Below, piece after piece: positions 1 to 12,227 of a stretch of 64,000 nt of DNA. The stretch spans positions 73,051,737-73,115,736 of the forward strand of contig CM036170.1 of NCBI GenBank assembly GCA_020631735.1, in the 5' to 3' direction. Source of the stretch: Saccharum officinarum (lineage: Eukaryota; Streptophyta; Magnoliopsida; Poales; Poaceae). A program made the position numbers and the translations under genes. Each line of letters starts with the position of its first letter. Positions within the stretch are counted from its first letter, which is position 1. The notes beneath the pieces are model-generated. The model did not search any database and was not told where the DNA came from. It saw only the letters and a program-made list of their open reading frames with translations.

Positions 1-663
1 GATTTCTCTGGTGAATTTGAAGAGCTCGTGAAGGAGATTCGTTGGCTTGCCCTTTTTAGGGTTCACATGACAAAGCCGTTCAACCACGCTGCACTGTTTA
101 GCGCCCTAAGGAACGCTTGGTCTGCGACAAAAGATGTGACTTTCAAGGCGTTGGGTCCGAATCTGTTCCTGGTACAACCCCATTGCCTCAGCGATTGGTC
201 GAGGGTGATGGAAGGAAGTCCATGCTTGTTTCGAGGTGCGGCTATTGTGATGGAAGAGTATGACGGCTTCTCCAACGTTCATGCGTACAAGCTAGATAAG
301 ATACCAATCTAGGCGAGAATTCAAGGGGTCCTAGAGGGTCTTATGAATAAGAGGGAGTTGGTGGAGAAGGTAGTGAAGAAGGTTGGAGATCCTATCACGG
401 TAGTGGTGAATGAGGGCAAGATCAACTCTACGCTATACCTGCGTACTAAGGTTTGGCTTGATCTCAAGAAACCGCTGGTGCGCATGGTGCCAATCACGCT
501 TAAAGAACGAATGAAATACTTAGTGCAATATGAAAAGCTACCGGCTTTTTGTTTTTTCTGTGGTTGTATGGGGCATGAAGTTACTGAATGCAGAGATGGA
601 ATTCATAGCAAAGAAAGCTGTGAGTGGGTGATTGGCTGCGTGTCCCTTACCTACCGGTATTAA
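1..663 (+). pseudogene. LINE A ORF1 fragment (DUF4283-like plus CCHC zinc knuckle)
   Basis: ORF1 of plant LINEs encodes a nucleic-acid-binding, gag-like protein. The reading frame is open from the left edge to 663 apart from one TAG at 310-312. Around 180-300 the translation includes GSPCLFRGAAIVMEEYDG, typical of the DUF4283-type domain. At about 550-595 the translation CFFCGCMGHEVTEC is a C-x2-C-x4-H-x4-C knuckle. The stop at 310-312 follows IPI, where family members usually have Trp, so it looks like a TGG to TAG change. The N terminus lies outside the window. The residue comparison is from general knowledge of the family, not from an alignment. Confidence 0.8.
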
Positions 664-1021
664 GGAGGGATGATTCATGTGGAGGTAGGAGCAGAGGTCG
701 TGGCAGAGGGCGAGGAAGAGGAGGAGGAAGAGGAGATTGAGTGGATGATGAAGCTGAAGACATGGAAACTTCTTGGGGTGATGATGAAAACCTAGACACT
801 ACACTGTCCAAGCTAAGGGAGGGAATGGATGGGGATGGTACAGGATGTGAAGCTAAGCAAGTTAATCTTCTGGAGCATCCAGCCCAGAAGGATGCATCTA
901 TAAGTCCTTTGAAAGAGTAGGAGAAGAAGAGACCTAGGAAGAACGGAGGAGGGAAGGATGATGATTTGTCAAACACAAATATTAGATCGGTGCTCTCCTT
1001 CGAGGAGAGTGACCGGGCACA

Positions 1022-2276
1022 ATGAAAATCTTGGTCTAGAACTGCCAGGGCCTTGCTAGTGACCGGGTAGTGCATGCACTTTTGGAAATCCAGAAGCGGG
1101 AGAAACCAGATGTGTTTTTTCTGTCTGAAACACATGTGGGAAAAGCAAAGGCAGAAAGTTTGAAACGAAGGCTAGGATGTGATCACTTTATCATCAACGA
1201 AAGTGATGGTCGAAGTGGGGGTTTGCTTATGATGTGGAGGAAGGAGATAGTGATTCAATATCAAGGTGTTTCACAATATTTCATAAATGTGGTGGTTAGA
1301 GGCTATGAGGAGTGGAGGTTGACAAGAATTTATGAAGAGCCGAGATGGAAGTATAAACATTTGACATGGGAGGCATTGTGGTCTTTGCATGGTAATTTGT
1401 CCCTCCCGTGGTTGGCTCTAGGGGATTTTAATGAAATATTATTCCATCATGAAAAGGAAGGGGGCCGAGCAAGATCGCAAGTACAACTGCAAGCTTTCCG
1501 GTATACTCTTATGGACTGCGAGTTAGCTGATATTGGTTTTTCAGGTGATGTGTTCACTTGGCAGAGAGGGAGGATCAGAGAACGATTGGATCGGGGAGTT
1601 GCTAATACACAATGGAATATTTTATTTCCAGAAGCACAACTTGTGAATGGGGAGATGGTCAAATCCGACCACCGCCCAATCATTGTTGAAACAGACTGCC
1701 AGTGGGCAATCTGTTAACAGGGAGGGGCCGAGGAGATTTGAAGCTAGATGGTTGAAGGAGGAAACGATGGAGGTAATAGTGCAGGCAGCCTGGGCAAGGG
1801 CTGTGGCGATGGGCAACGGTCCAAAGCTGATGACAAAGGTGAATGCGGTGCACGATGATTTGCATGCCTGGGACCGTGAAGTTCTGAAGAAGGCTGTCCA
1901 ACATATGAAGAAATTGAAGAGAGAGCTTGAAAGCCTGAGGCGTGGGCCGCTGACTGATGAGTCGTTAACGGCACAGAAGGAGATACTCCTGCGGTTGGAG
2001 CTACTTCTTGAGCAAGAAGAAATTATCTGGGTCTAGAGAGTTAGAGCAAATTGGCTTAAGCATGGAGATCGGAACACTAGCTTTTTCCATCATTTTGCGT
2101 TGACCCAGAGGAGAAGAACACATGGTCAAGGGGCTTGTTGATGAACAAGGTGTAAGATATGAGAACATTGAAGAGATGAATGTGATGGCGAAGGAGTACT
2201 TTGACAATCTCTTTACATCAGAAGTTCAGGAGGTAGATCAAGGAGTACTGATGGATGTAAATCGTAGGGTTACTAC
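1022..2276 (+). pseudogene. LINE A ORF2 endonuclease domain, broken
   Basis: ORF2 of a plant LINE, starting at the ATG at 1022. The endonuclease domain that nicks target DNA is readable to about 1690: an N-terminal stretch around DVFFLSETHVG, the core LALGDFNEIL (about 1413-1442) and the C-terminal SDHRPIIVE. It is broken by a TAG at 1037-1039 where the family has Trp, by a frameshift near 1700, by a TAG at 2034-2036 where Gln is expected, and by another frameshift near 2110. The linker region (RANWLKHGDRNTSFFHHF, then FGNLFTSE-like sequence) continues to the LTR at 2277. The reverse transcriptase is absent. Confidence 0.85.
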
Positions 2277-5200
2277 TGTAACACCCCTGAGTGTTAAGCA
2301 TGCATTAACATCCCAAAGCATGAGCATTAGCATCACATACATGTTCATCATCACATGCAATATAAGTTGAAATTAAATTGAAGTGTGAAAAACATCTGTT
2401 TGAACTCTAAATTATTGCATTTGCTTGCTAAGAGTGGTAGAACTTGTTTGGCTATAACTTTAAATGACTTAGAATTAATTAGCATAATTTTTGGAGCAAC
2501 TTTTGTATTCAAAATCTCCCCAAATTTTGCTTTTAAAATATTCTAGAAAAATAAGTTTTTATTTAAAAATTGGACTTTAAATCACTAATTCAAAATCTGT
2601 TTAGAATTTTTAAAAGTGCCCTAAATAAAAGTTGTAGAGAATTAAATTTTGAACAACTTTTGTTTTAGGGACAACTTGTGAAAATGTCTTTTTCATCTTC
2701 AAAATTTGAATTTGAATCAATTTAGAAAATCTGAAAATTTATTTATAAAAGGAAAAGGGTTTTCCGGCCTTAACGGGCCGCCGCCTCCGTTTCGGCCTGC
2801 TCGCGCAAGCGGCCCGGCCCGCGCCAGCGCCTGCTTCCTCCCGCCCGCGCGCGCGATGCCGTGGCGCTCGCGGCAGAGTCCGCCCGCCCCGTGGCGCCCG
2901 TACGCCGGCGTCGGCCGCCCCGTGTCGCCCGGTGGCCCCCGCGGCCGCGCTCTCCTTCACCCGCGTCTCGGCACTCCCGTCCGCGCCCACTCACTCCTCC
3001 CCCACTCCCTCAGCTCGCCAGCAGCAAGAGCAGAGCCCGCGCACCACCTCCGCCCCATGGCCGAGCACGCGCTCGCCGGAGTTGGCTGTTCCGGCCATAC
3101 TAGCTCACCGCGAGCTGTTCCATCTTGTCCCAAGCTCCGCCTTTCCCTTGCGTAGCCCGTGCTCGCACCAGTTGCTCGTGGTAAGCCTCCCCTCCGTGTG
3201 AATCGCTCGTCGGAGTTCCGGCCGAGCTCACCGGAGTGAGCCGCTCCGTGGAGCTCGCCCCTCCGCTCCACCCTTCGTCTCTTTTTCAAGCGCAACCGCA
3301 TCGCACGACCTCACCGGTGCCCGTGAGCTCTTCCCCGCGCCTTGACTTGGCCAGAGACGGCTCACCGCCGGGGAGCCGCCATTGGCGACGGCGAGCCTCT
3401 TCCTGAGCTCCTCCGGTCATGCCGTTTGCACCAACGTGACCGCCTTAGCACGGTGATCACGATGGTGGTGACCTCACCACCGGCGAGCTCACCGTCGACG
3501 AGAACCGTGCTGTCAACGCCTCCCCCGCCTCTAGGTGACTGACCCGTGGGGTCGCGAGCCCACCTGTCTGTCTCCTCTCGCGCGCGCGCGTGCACTGCAC
3601 CGGGTGCACATAGCGTTTTCAGCGGCTGATGTTTAAAAGAAATTTGAAAATGATTTTTCAGAAAAGATGAAAATGGTTTAGAAATTCATAACTTGCTCAT
3701 TTTAGCTCCAAAAATTATGAAACAAATTTTGTAGTGTTTCTCATAAGTAGATCTATGATCTAAAAATATTGTATGTCAAGTTTGAAATACTTTTTTGTAG
3801 AGTTTTTATTTAATCACTGAAATTGTTGTTTCATTGATAAATATGTAATAAATCATAGAAAGCTCAGAAAAATATGGTTCCACTTGCAATAATTTTCTTT
3901 TGTGACGTACTTTCTAGGAAAAATATGTTTCATGCATGTTCTATAGAAAAATTTTGATGTGTAGCACAAGTGCTTATTATTATTAATAATTGTTATTTTT
4001 TATAGAGAGAAAAATATGAATAAAACATGCATATAATAATTTTTCTATAGTGATTGTTTATTGTGTAGAATGTAGGAAAAATGCTAAATCTATTGTTTGA
4101 CACTTTTCATAGTATAAAGTATTTTATGCTCATTTTTAGGCCCTAGCTTGTTATTTCTGTGTAGGCAGTTGTAGTATTCCAAATGTAATGAAATTTTTGT
4201 GGCATGCTAGATTAGAAGATAGTAAGCTACTGTAATTTTCTTAGATTTTTTTGTGCTACTAAAATAGGTGTTGTTGTTCAAACCTAGTTGCAATTAGGGT
4301 TTAATTAACCTTGTTAATGCATGACTAGTTAATAAGATTTGCTTTGGTGTATCTTTGAAGCATCTTAGATTTCTGTGGTGACTTGACATGGTAGAGAATG
4401 TTGGTAGTGGTATACTAGTATATGTTCTTGGATGATGTTGACTACCTTGTAGAAGAGTTGTATTCCTACTTTATACAATAAAGTAAACATGTTCATCTAC
4501 ATCTCATTAATCATGATCATTATATGTCACCTCTGTAATGCACCTAGGCATGAGCACTTATACATTTGCATCATACAGGATCGCAAGAAGTAACTCCGGT
4601 AGCAGTTCCCGAGGAGCCGGAAGAGCAGCCCGAGGTACAAGAGCAGGAGGTGTCCGAAGTCGACGAGGAGGTCGGTGAAGATCTTCCAGAGTGTCCCGAC
4701 CATCGCCCGATCTCTTTCAAAAGAGGCAAGCCCCAGAGCATTTCTCTCTCGGTTTGCAAATATTTTATTAATGCTTTACTTTAACTGATGCATTACGTTT
4801 AGGAGTTGCTTGCAACGGTTGCTGCATTATACCTTATTTACCTTTCTTCTACCATATCCTTGTTACCTTGGTATTCGCAGTCAAGAAATGCTTAGCTTGC
4901 TTAGACCGGTAGAAGTCGGTGATTTCCTGTCACCTGCGAGCTATAGTTGGTTATCTGGATCTGCTTGAAAAAGTATATCATCTGAGAATAACTAAGTGTT
5001 AATGTGAAATTGAGACAGGACGGAGACTTGCAGGGTTTTGGACTGTAGTGTTTTCCGTCTGTGTCGATTAAGGACCGACCGTTGTTGGGCCTCGAGTCAT
5101 GTTGAACGCATGCCTTACATTTAGCTGGCCGAATAATGTACCTTTCGACCGTGAAGCTAGGAGATTATTCGGGCCGAGTGGATTGCCCGCAACACACTGT

Positions 5201-5502
5201 ACCGGAGCAGGTGTGGTAGGACACGGGGGCGCGATGATAAGGCCAAAGAGAAGTCGGGCGGCCCCCGGGTACATGTGGTTCCTAGCAAACTCGAGACTTT
5301 ACCTGAATGGTTGACTCGGTGACCAATATCTCACTTTAGCGGGTGAGTGAGGTTTATGTGAGGAATAAATTACCAGCTGGTTAATAATCGATTTGAATCG
5401 CTATCGTTCACTGGATAGTGAACACTTGACTTGAGTTATTTCATCGTAGTAATATTGATGGAACACTTGGACAGTTATATGGAATATGACATGATGAGAG
5501 TT
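2277..5502 (+). mobile_element. LTR of a TGTAACACC-type retrotransposon, plus orientation, 3' end missing
   Basis: It begins TGTAACACCCCTGAGTGTTA directly after LINE A sequence. It shares blocks in the same order with the LTRs of the large element at 7204-22310 (which lies on the minus strand): a GC-rich block (2760-3600), a stretch around GTGATTTCCTGTCACCTGCG (about 4920-4945), a block around 5092-5300 and CACTTGACTTGAG (about 5423). By comparison with the 5.0-kb LTR, several hundred bases are missing at the end near 5500, where another repeat begins. The bases before it are ACTAC (2272-2276), a possible target duplication, but the partner was not found. No protein domain is seen, and the ORFs in the GC-rich part look like chance frames. 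Confidence 0.7.
2744..2752 (+). promoter_or_regulatory. Probable TATA box in the LTR
   Basis: TATAAAAGG sits at the junction between AT-rich DNA and a GC-rich block, 467 bases into the LTR. This is the arrangement expected for the U3/R boundary of an LTR promoter. The call rests on motif and position only. Confidence 0.4.
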
Positions 5503-7203
5503 TGTAAGGTCCTAGATGGCTAGAGGGGGGTGAATAGCCTATAAAAATTTCTACAAGAATCACTAAGCAAACTTGTTAGAATAACAAACGGCGCAAAGCG
5601 AGTTTTGCTTAGCCTACGGTTGTGATGCAAGCCTCCTATCCACAAGTCTAGTAGATTATGATCTCTAGTTCACACAAGGGCTACGTCACTGAACTTACAC
5701 TAGTGAGTAAGCTAACAACACTACTAGCAAAGCTACTACTAGAGCTACACAAGATAAACTAGTAAAATAAATGCAAGAGAGAGGATTGTGAAACTTATAC
5801 CGCCGGTGGAGTGAAGATGTTGCCAATCACCAAGATGATATACAATCAATCAATATTGATAACAACACAATATGAAGACCAATCACCGGGAGACAAGTGA
5901 CACAATATTTTTGTTCACCCGGTGTTTACTTGTGCACCGACAAGCTACGTCACCGGTTGTGTCGACCAACACTTAGATGGTTCCTCGGTGTGACCCTCAA
6001 GTCACTTTCCCCTCAAGGCACGCCCCGCAAGGTACCGCAAGACACACTCTCAAGTGAGGTAACTCAATGACACGCGCAATGTAATAGAGTTGCTTTTGGC
6101 ACTCCGTCGAGGAAAGCACAAGAACCTCTTACAATCAACCGGAGGTGGCCAAGAACAATCACCTTCTCTTGCCAACGCCTCCAACAATCTCCAAGCCGGC
6201 TAGGAGCGGTACTCTCCAAGAGTAACAAGAAATCCACTGGCTAAACCACCCACAAGTGCCACTAGATGCCCTCAAGCTATGCAATGCACTTTGGGATCAC
6301 TCAATCTCACGTTTGATTTGCAATCAAGCAAGAAAGATGAGTGGGAGGAGATGCTCTAGCTCAAAGGATACACAAGTATGTTAGAAATTACGAGTAACCT
6401 CCCCAAGGGCCGGCCAACAAGTATTTATAAGCATCCCATCCGAATAGAGCCGTTATACCCCTTCACTGGGTCTTTTCGGGATGACCGGACGCGCCGGTCA
6501 TAACTGACCGGACGCGCTCAACCGCGTCCGATCTTCCAACGGTCACTGCGCCAACGGTCAAACCCCATGACCGGACGCACTTCTCATAATGACCGAACGC
6601 GCCGGTCCTGAGTGACCAGACGTGCTCCAGTCAATGACCGGACGCGCCGATCGCACAGCACCGCGCGCCCGCGAAGTAACGACCGGACGCGCCTCTCGCA
6701 ACGACCGGACGCGACAGAACCCGCGTCCGGTTAGAGTCCAGTAAGCTCCCTCAACGATCAGACGTGTCCGATCGCGTGTGATCGGACGCGCCTCGCGTCC
6801 GATCGTCCTTATGAACCGTAGTTCTCTCTGGGCGACTGACCGGACGCGCCGGTCCCGCGAGTGACCGGACGCGCCGGTTGCAAACCCTAGCACCCGCGCG
6901 CCTGACTGCTGACCGGACGCGTCCGGTCATACCATGACCGCGTCCGGTCACCTCTGTGACCTCCGTTCGCCTCCTTTTCTTTTCTGACTTCCGGCGTAGT
7001 GGAAAATAGGCATTTCAAGTTTCCAAAAACGCCTGAATCCCGCGCTCGCAAGCTCGGCGGGAGGGAGAGAGAGACCCAAACCCTCTCTACCGTACAAACT
7101 TCATCGCCTTCGTAAATGTGCCAACACCAACAAGTGATCACCACCTTGTGCACGTGTGTTAGCATTTTCATAATCATTTTCAAAGGTTTTCCAGTTAGCT
7201 CAC
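5503..7203. repeat. Left part of an unclassified grass repeat (GGTCCTAGATGGCTAG type)
   Basis: From about 5503 the sequence changes to TAAGGTCCTAGATGGCTAG and a G-rich run followed by TGAATAGCC, then to AC-rich DNA without long ORFs. It is interrupted at 7204 by the large LTR element and appears to resume at 22311, because the same five bases (CTCAC) flank that insertion. The far end may be the CTAGGGACTTTCA stretch near 22825, whose reverse complement resembles the left end (11 of 14 bases by eye). That could be an imperfect terminal inverted repeat. No protein signature allows classification. It contains the GACCGGACGCG cluster at 6479-6960. Confidence 0.45.
6479..6960. repeat. Cluster of short GC-rich units, GACCGGACGCG
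   Basis: About a dozen copies of GACCGGACGCG, or its reverse complement CGCGTCCGGTC, with small variants lie within 480 bases, separated by irregular 10-40 base spacers. Several are paired into near-palindromes such as GACCGGACGCGCCGGTC and GACCGGACGCGTCCGGTC. The cluster is far richer in G+C than the surrounding AC-rich repeat. ORFs on the minus strand through it merely translate the repeat. Confidence 0.8.
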
Positions 7204-10200
7204 TGTAATAGAACCGTCCAAATTATAAGAGCACAAGTACAAAAACAATCACCGAAGTGATCAAATTCTCGCACTTGAGCCCATATAACTCCGGTAGTCC
7301 AATGAAATCACGAGGGATTTCAAACCAACCAACATACAAGCCAAGATCGTAGTGATTCAACATAACAAGTCACATGTTACAATCATTTCACAAGTAATTC
7401 AATATACATCGGAGTTCAACAAAGTTATTACAACTTAAGTTCAAAAGTAGCGGAAGCAAAGTAATTTGAAACTAACAACACCTTTATTTCAAATATATGC
7501 CAGTACTAAGGTCGACTTCCAACAAAAGCATCAGAGAGAAGATAACTCAGAAGGATCATGCCCGTGATCACACTCCGCCTCTACGGCAGGAGCCAACCAA
7601 CTCTTGCAGTCGTCATGATACATCACAACCTGCAACAAGTGGGGATAAAACCCTGAGTACGACAAAGTACTCAGCTAGACTTACCCGTCAGAAACCAGAA
7701 ATAAAGTGACACCAAGGATCATGCAAGGCTGATATAAAGTGGGCTAGCTTGACAACATTTTGCATAAAAGCTTAATATGGATAAGTAGTCATTAATGCTT
7801 AAGCATCAAGTTAATTATCATTAACCTATCATCTATATTAGAACCTGTACTAGAGCACTCACTTTATTAGGAGCAAACAATATTAACCATAGCAGGTATA
7901 AATTGAGGCAACCTTTCCATCGTGATCCAATTAACCATCCGTTCAATTTAATGGAATCTACGTTGCCGCTGCTCAAGTCAAGTGCTCACTAACCGGGAGC
8001 GACGGCGATTCGAATCGAATTCCTATCCAGCTGGAGGGGTATTTCTAACACTCACCGCGCAGGCCCCTGCCAGGGTCGCACAAGCCACCTTTTCATATGA
8101 TTCAGGAATCACGGGTCCGAATGATGTCGCGACCCCAAGGGCGACACTCTGCCAGGTGATAGGGACTCTAACCCCCCTTGGTCTCACGCCAATGTCCCCA
8201 AGCACATCCTTTCTCTCCTCCAAGAAGCAACCTACCATTCGATTCCCGGCCTGAATCACATTACTCGGCTTCGCGGTCGGAACGACTTATCCGGCCAACT
8301 AAGTGTTAGACTGCGTTCAACATGACTCAAGGACGTACAGCGAATCGGTCCTTAAACGACTCAGACGGGGATAGATTCACACCCAAGACCTCCATGCCTT
8401 GTTGCTTCACTATCGTCATCCCGCCCGGTCTCATTTCATTTTATTAACACATGGTTCCATTCCACGATAGCAAATATAGCCAACCGTGCCATAAATGAAT
8501 ATCCCTATATCTCGCAGGTGACAGGAAATCACCTGACTTCTACCGCTTAAAGCAGGGCTAAGCATCTACTCGATCCTAATCTATGTAGGATTCAAGGATT
8601 CATATATCTGGACAAGGAATGATATAATGCAGCAAGGTTTTCAACCAACTCCTACCACTTAATGCAACAATACTTATAACATATATAGAATTAATTGCTT
8701 TGAAGGTAGGAGGCTTATAATGCTCCGGGGCTTGCCTGAGATCCGACACAAGTCAGTTTAGTTAGCTTGCACCGTCATGGTGACATCTCCGGTCCTAGCA
8801 CTTGCATTCAGGGGTTCTTCCATCTTCTGGACAGCCCACCATTACACCATCATCTGTCTCCATATCATGCACTCCACGTCTGTACCTAGCGTACCTAGGA
8901 TGAGATGCATAGATGCAGATGCATGAACATAAAGAATACACATGAAGGAATGCAACAAGCATACTAAACAAGCATATGTTACACTATACCCACATAAGCA
9001 TGTCATACAACCAGCTAGCTATACATGATCAAGTACTTCATAATTTAGCAAAACATTTTAGGCATGCTACCTTAACTCTAGGTGTCCAAGATAACCATTT
9101 GCAATCATACAAACAAGAGCAAGTAGAAGCAAACAATTCTAGATACAAGTAGATTTAGACAGCAGCAAACAGTCACTTGTTTCAAACATAACTTAAGCTA
9201 CAAACATCCCACAAGGATGATCTAAGACTTTATGAAAATCCATAGAAATTGTCTACAAGATTGATGTTTACATAAAAAGCTAATTACAAAGTTAAACAGG
9301 TCAAACATGTAGATGTTTCAGACCTATCCAGACATGGACATAAAACTGATTGCAACTTCAGAGAAGCATAACTGTAGTTACACAAATCCAAATGACTTGC
9401 AAGAAGACATTTTGGAAAGCTTATGAAATTATCTACATTTCATCTTTAATCATCTCAACCTGATTCCCAAGTTATCATGACCAAACATGCCAATCTTTAA
9501 AGTCTGCACAGAAGGTAATTAAAATCTGACAGTAGACTTATTAAGCATGCAACTCTTAAACTATCAGACCTGGGATCATGAAAATTTAACACAAGAAAGA
9601 TAAGATAATTATCTACAACTTTTGTATTTACCAAAACCACAGTAAACATCATTTACACCATGAAACTAGTTGCACGAGTAACACCACACATGCAGCCCAA
9701 CAGCAGTGGTAAAATTATAGACAGAAAACTGATAGAAACTTCAGAGAAGCATAAATGGAGTTCTAGACCTCCAACAAAAATGATTCTCAACTTTATGGAA
9801 AGCTTATAAAGTTACCTACAACTTTCTTGTAATCATCTTAAGATGATTCAACAGTTAACATGGTCAATTAATTAAATAATTGCATCTCTGTCCAAAATAT
9901 GGACAGAATCTGATATGCCACTTTAAACCGTTATAACTTGAGTTTCACAAATCCAATAATTATGGTTCTGGACTTTTTAGAAATATTAACAAGTTGCGAA
10001 CAATTTTGTTATAAACATCTAGAGCTAATTGTGCTACTAACTAGGTCACACATTATAAACAAGGCAACCCTGTCTGGGTTTGGACAGAAACAGCTACAGC
10101 ACTTTAGACTACTATAGTTAAACATATACTTAACCAAAAATTGTGCTCTTTAGCTTTTTGAAAAGCTTAAGAAAATTACTACAAATCATTTATTGTCATC

Positions 10201-12210
10201 AAGGCATAATTCATAACTTAACTAAGCCAAACAATGCATATATGCAGAACTGTCCAGAATAGAAGCAAAGCAGCATATAGCATTTGTTATTTTTATAGCT
10301 CCTAAACTATCAAGCCTAAAATCTTGAAACTTTTACTAGACATCATACATCACAAGAGTAACACGTCACAAAAATTTCACTTCATTTGGAGTTATATATT
10401 TACAGTTATTAAAAATAACAGATCCAACTAGCATTCAAAACCTAGTTGCATAAATCTATTTTTACAGCTAAAACTTTAAACTAAAACATGCCATATTATA
10501 GATCCACTGCATAGAAAATTTCACAAGGATTCCAAAAAGTCCTCATTTGCTATTTTACGATTTTTCTATCATTTACTATGTATTTTCAAAGTTCAGCCAT
10601 TTAAATGCAATACTAATTCCGAAAACGAAAAAAAAGAAAACATTATGCAGAGTGAACACAAAACTTTCCACAAATCATGTAAGCCCCTATATGTAAATCC
10701 TTTGTCTCTAGCACTTTTGCAAAGTGAACACAACAAAGAGTTTCTGCCTCGCTAGATGGTCCTTCTTCTTCAATCTCTCGACGCAACAGGCAGGGGAACG
10801 ACGGGCTCTAGCCGGTTTCCGGCGAGGTGGTCATCCGCCGGTGGCCAGCGGCCGAGCTGTGACCAGCCCTGAGCCACGCCTCACCTTGGCTTGGCCTATG
10901 GTAGCCAGCTGCAGCCTAGCTACGGCGGTCGATGGTGATGAGCGTGGCTTCGGCGGCCGTCCTGGGCAGCAGAGCTAGCGTGGGATGAGGCCACGGCGGA
11001 GGAAGAGACGCGGTGGAGCGACGCGATCGCGAGTTGGGGGACAGGGGGTGCGGCTGGTGTTGGAAGAGGAGGACCAGGGAGCGATTGCACAGGGCGAGCA
11101 GGGCCGGCGAGCTCTCGCTCGGCCGTAGCGCCCTCGGCGAGACCGAGAGAAAAAGCGAGGGAATGGGAGAGAGTGAGGGATGAAGGCGAACTCTCGGCCT
11201 CCTTACACGGTTCTACGACGCGTGGTGCGAGGTGTCGAGCGGTGGATGTCGCTGAGGGCCACGCGGCGGCGGTCTCTACCCCGGTCGGCCACGACATCTC
11301 CCAGCCTGGTCCAATAATTGGAACAAGATGACAATTCTACCCCAAAATTACAGCTGAAACTACCTTTTTTTCTTCTCTATATCCCTCAAACCGATTCATT
11401 ATTTGATCAACCGATTTCACCGTTGCGTAGAGCTACAAGAGTACTCCAACTTTGATTAAAGAAGTTTGGCCAGATTCAAAATGGTTTGCAAACTAAAATT
11501 CACTAAAGATAGGTACACGAAAACGAAATCGCGAAATTCAGTCATTCCAGACTTAGCCGATTTTCGAAGCTTCAAAACAGCAGGAACTTCCAGACCTTGT
11601 AGCTCATGAATTAGGCCGAATTAGCCAAAGTGCCAATTGACAAACTTGTAGCTCAGGAAATTCTCTACAACTTTGCTTTAAGGAGTCAAGCTTGAATTAG
11701 CATAGTTTGCGAGATATAGATCAAGGAATAGAATCTGTTTTTGGGAACTAACAGAATTCCAGAACAGTAGTAAACTGCAGTTTTGACAGGCTTAAGAGCT
11801 GAATCATGAGATGGGTCAATTGACAAAGTTGAAGCTTATAAAATTTACTACAACTTTGATATAATTGACTTGGACTGATTCAAACTCTAAGATGGAGATT
11901 CTGAGAGGTCAGCTAGCACACTATACTAACAAAGCATGGAAAACAACACTTTAGGAGCTAAGTTAGCATAAGCTATTAACATGAGAAATGCTCCAAATGC
12001 ATAGTTAAGCAATCCTAACATGTTTACAAACATTCAAAGCAATAACTTACATTTGCACACATGATCATAGCATTACAAGACAAAGAAACATAATGGCACA
12101 AGCATGTTTCACTTACTTAAACTTGGGCAACAAGATGAGATGCTTATGATAAGGCTATACTCATGTGAAGCAAGTGCATTAGGAGGCAAGATAACACCTG
12201 GGGTGTTACA
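7204..12210 (-). repeat. 3' LTR of the large minus-strand element
   Basis: On the minus strand it starts TGTAACACCCCAGGTGTTA (12210 downward) and ends GGTTCTATTACA at 7204. It matches 17310-22310 almost base for base; differences seen include TGTAATAG versus TGTAACAG at the edge and single-base indels near 8035-8070. Contents in minus orientation: AT-rich U3, a GC-rich block (about 11320-10740), a long stretch with recurring units containing phrases such as AAAGCTTATAAAGTT (about 10400-9150 on the plus strand), and a region shared with the plus-strand LTR at 2277-5502 (about 8500-8000). The small ORFs inside are mirrored in the other LTR and show no recognised domain. Confidence 0.9.
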
Positions 12211-12227
12211 GCCCTCCCCCCTTAAAA
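12211..12227 (-). other. Polypurine tract of the large LTR element
   Basis: Read on the minus strand this is TTTTAAGGGGGGAGGGC, immediately before the 3' LTR. A purine tract here is the expected primer site for plus-strand DNA synthesis, and it fixes the element's orientation together with the primer binding site at 17296-17307. Confidence 0.85.

Larger units (their letters stand above)
1..2276 (+). mobile_element. LINE A: L1-type non-LTR retrotransposon, both ends missing
   Basis: A LINE remnant read on the plus strand. It enters from the left edge inside ORF1 and holds, in order, an ORF1 nucleic-acid-binding region with a CCHC knuckle, an ORF2 endonuclease domain and the linker leading towards reverse transcriptase. 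It stops abruptly at 2276, where the TGTAACACC LTR begins, before any reverse transcriptase motif appears. Several stops and frameshifts break both ORFs, so it is a dead copy. The order ORF1 knuckle, then apurinic-type endonuclease, is that of plant L1-like LINEs. The missing 3' half was not found elsewhere in the window. Confidence 0.85.

Noticed and set aside
2706..3595. Overlapping ORFs of up to 149 codons in GC-rich DNA
   Set aside because: They occur on both strands in all frames, are Pro/Ala/Arg-rich, show no domain and lie in the GC block of an LTR. Composition explains them.
5068..5314. ORFs around 5068-5314 as gene remnants
   Set aside because: The same stretch aligns with the LTR of the large element (about 8050-8320, reverse strand), so it is LTR body sequence.
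10724..11297. ORFs of 84 and 125 codons present in both LTRs (also 20827-21460)
   Set aside because: They are mirrored only because the LTRs are duplicates. They differ by frameshifting indels between the copies and have no known domain.
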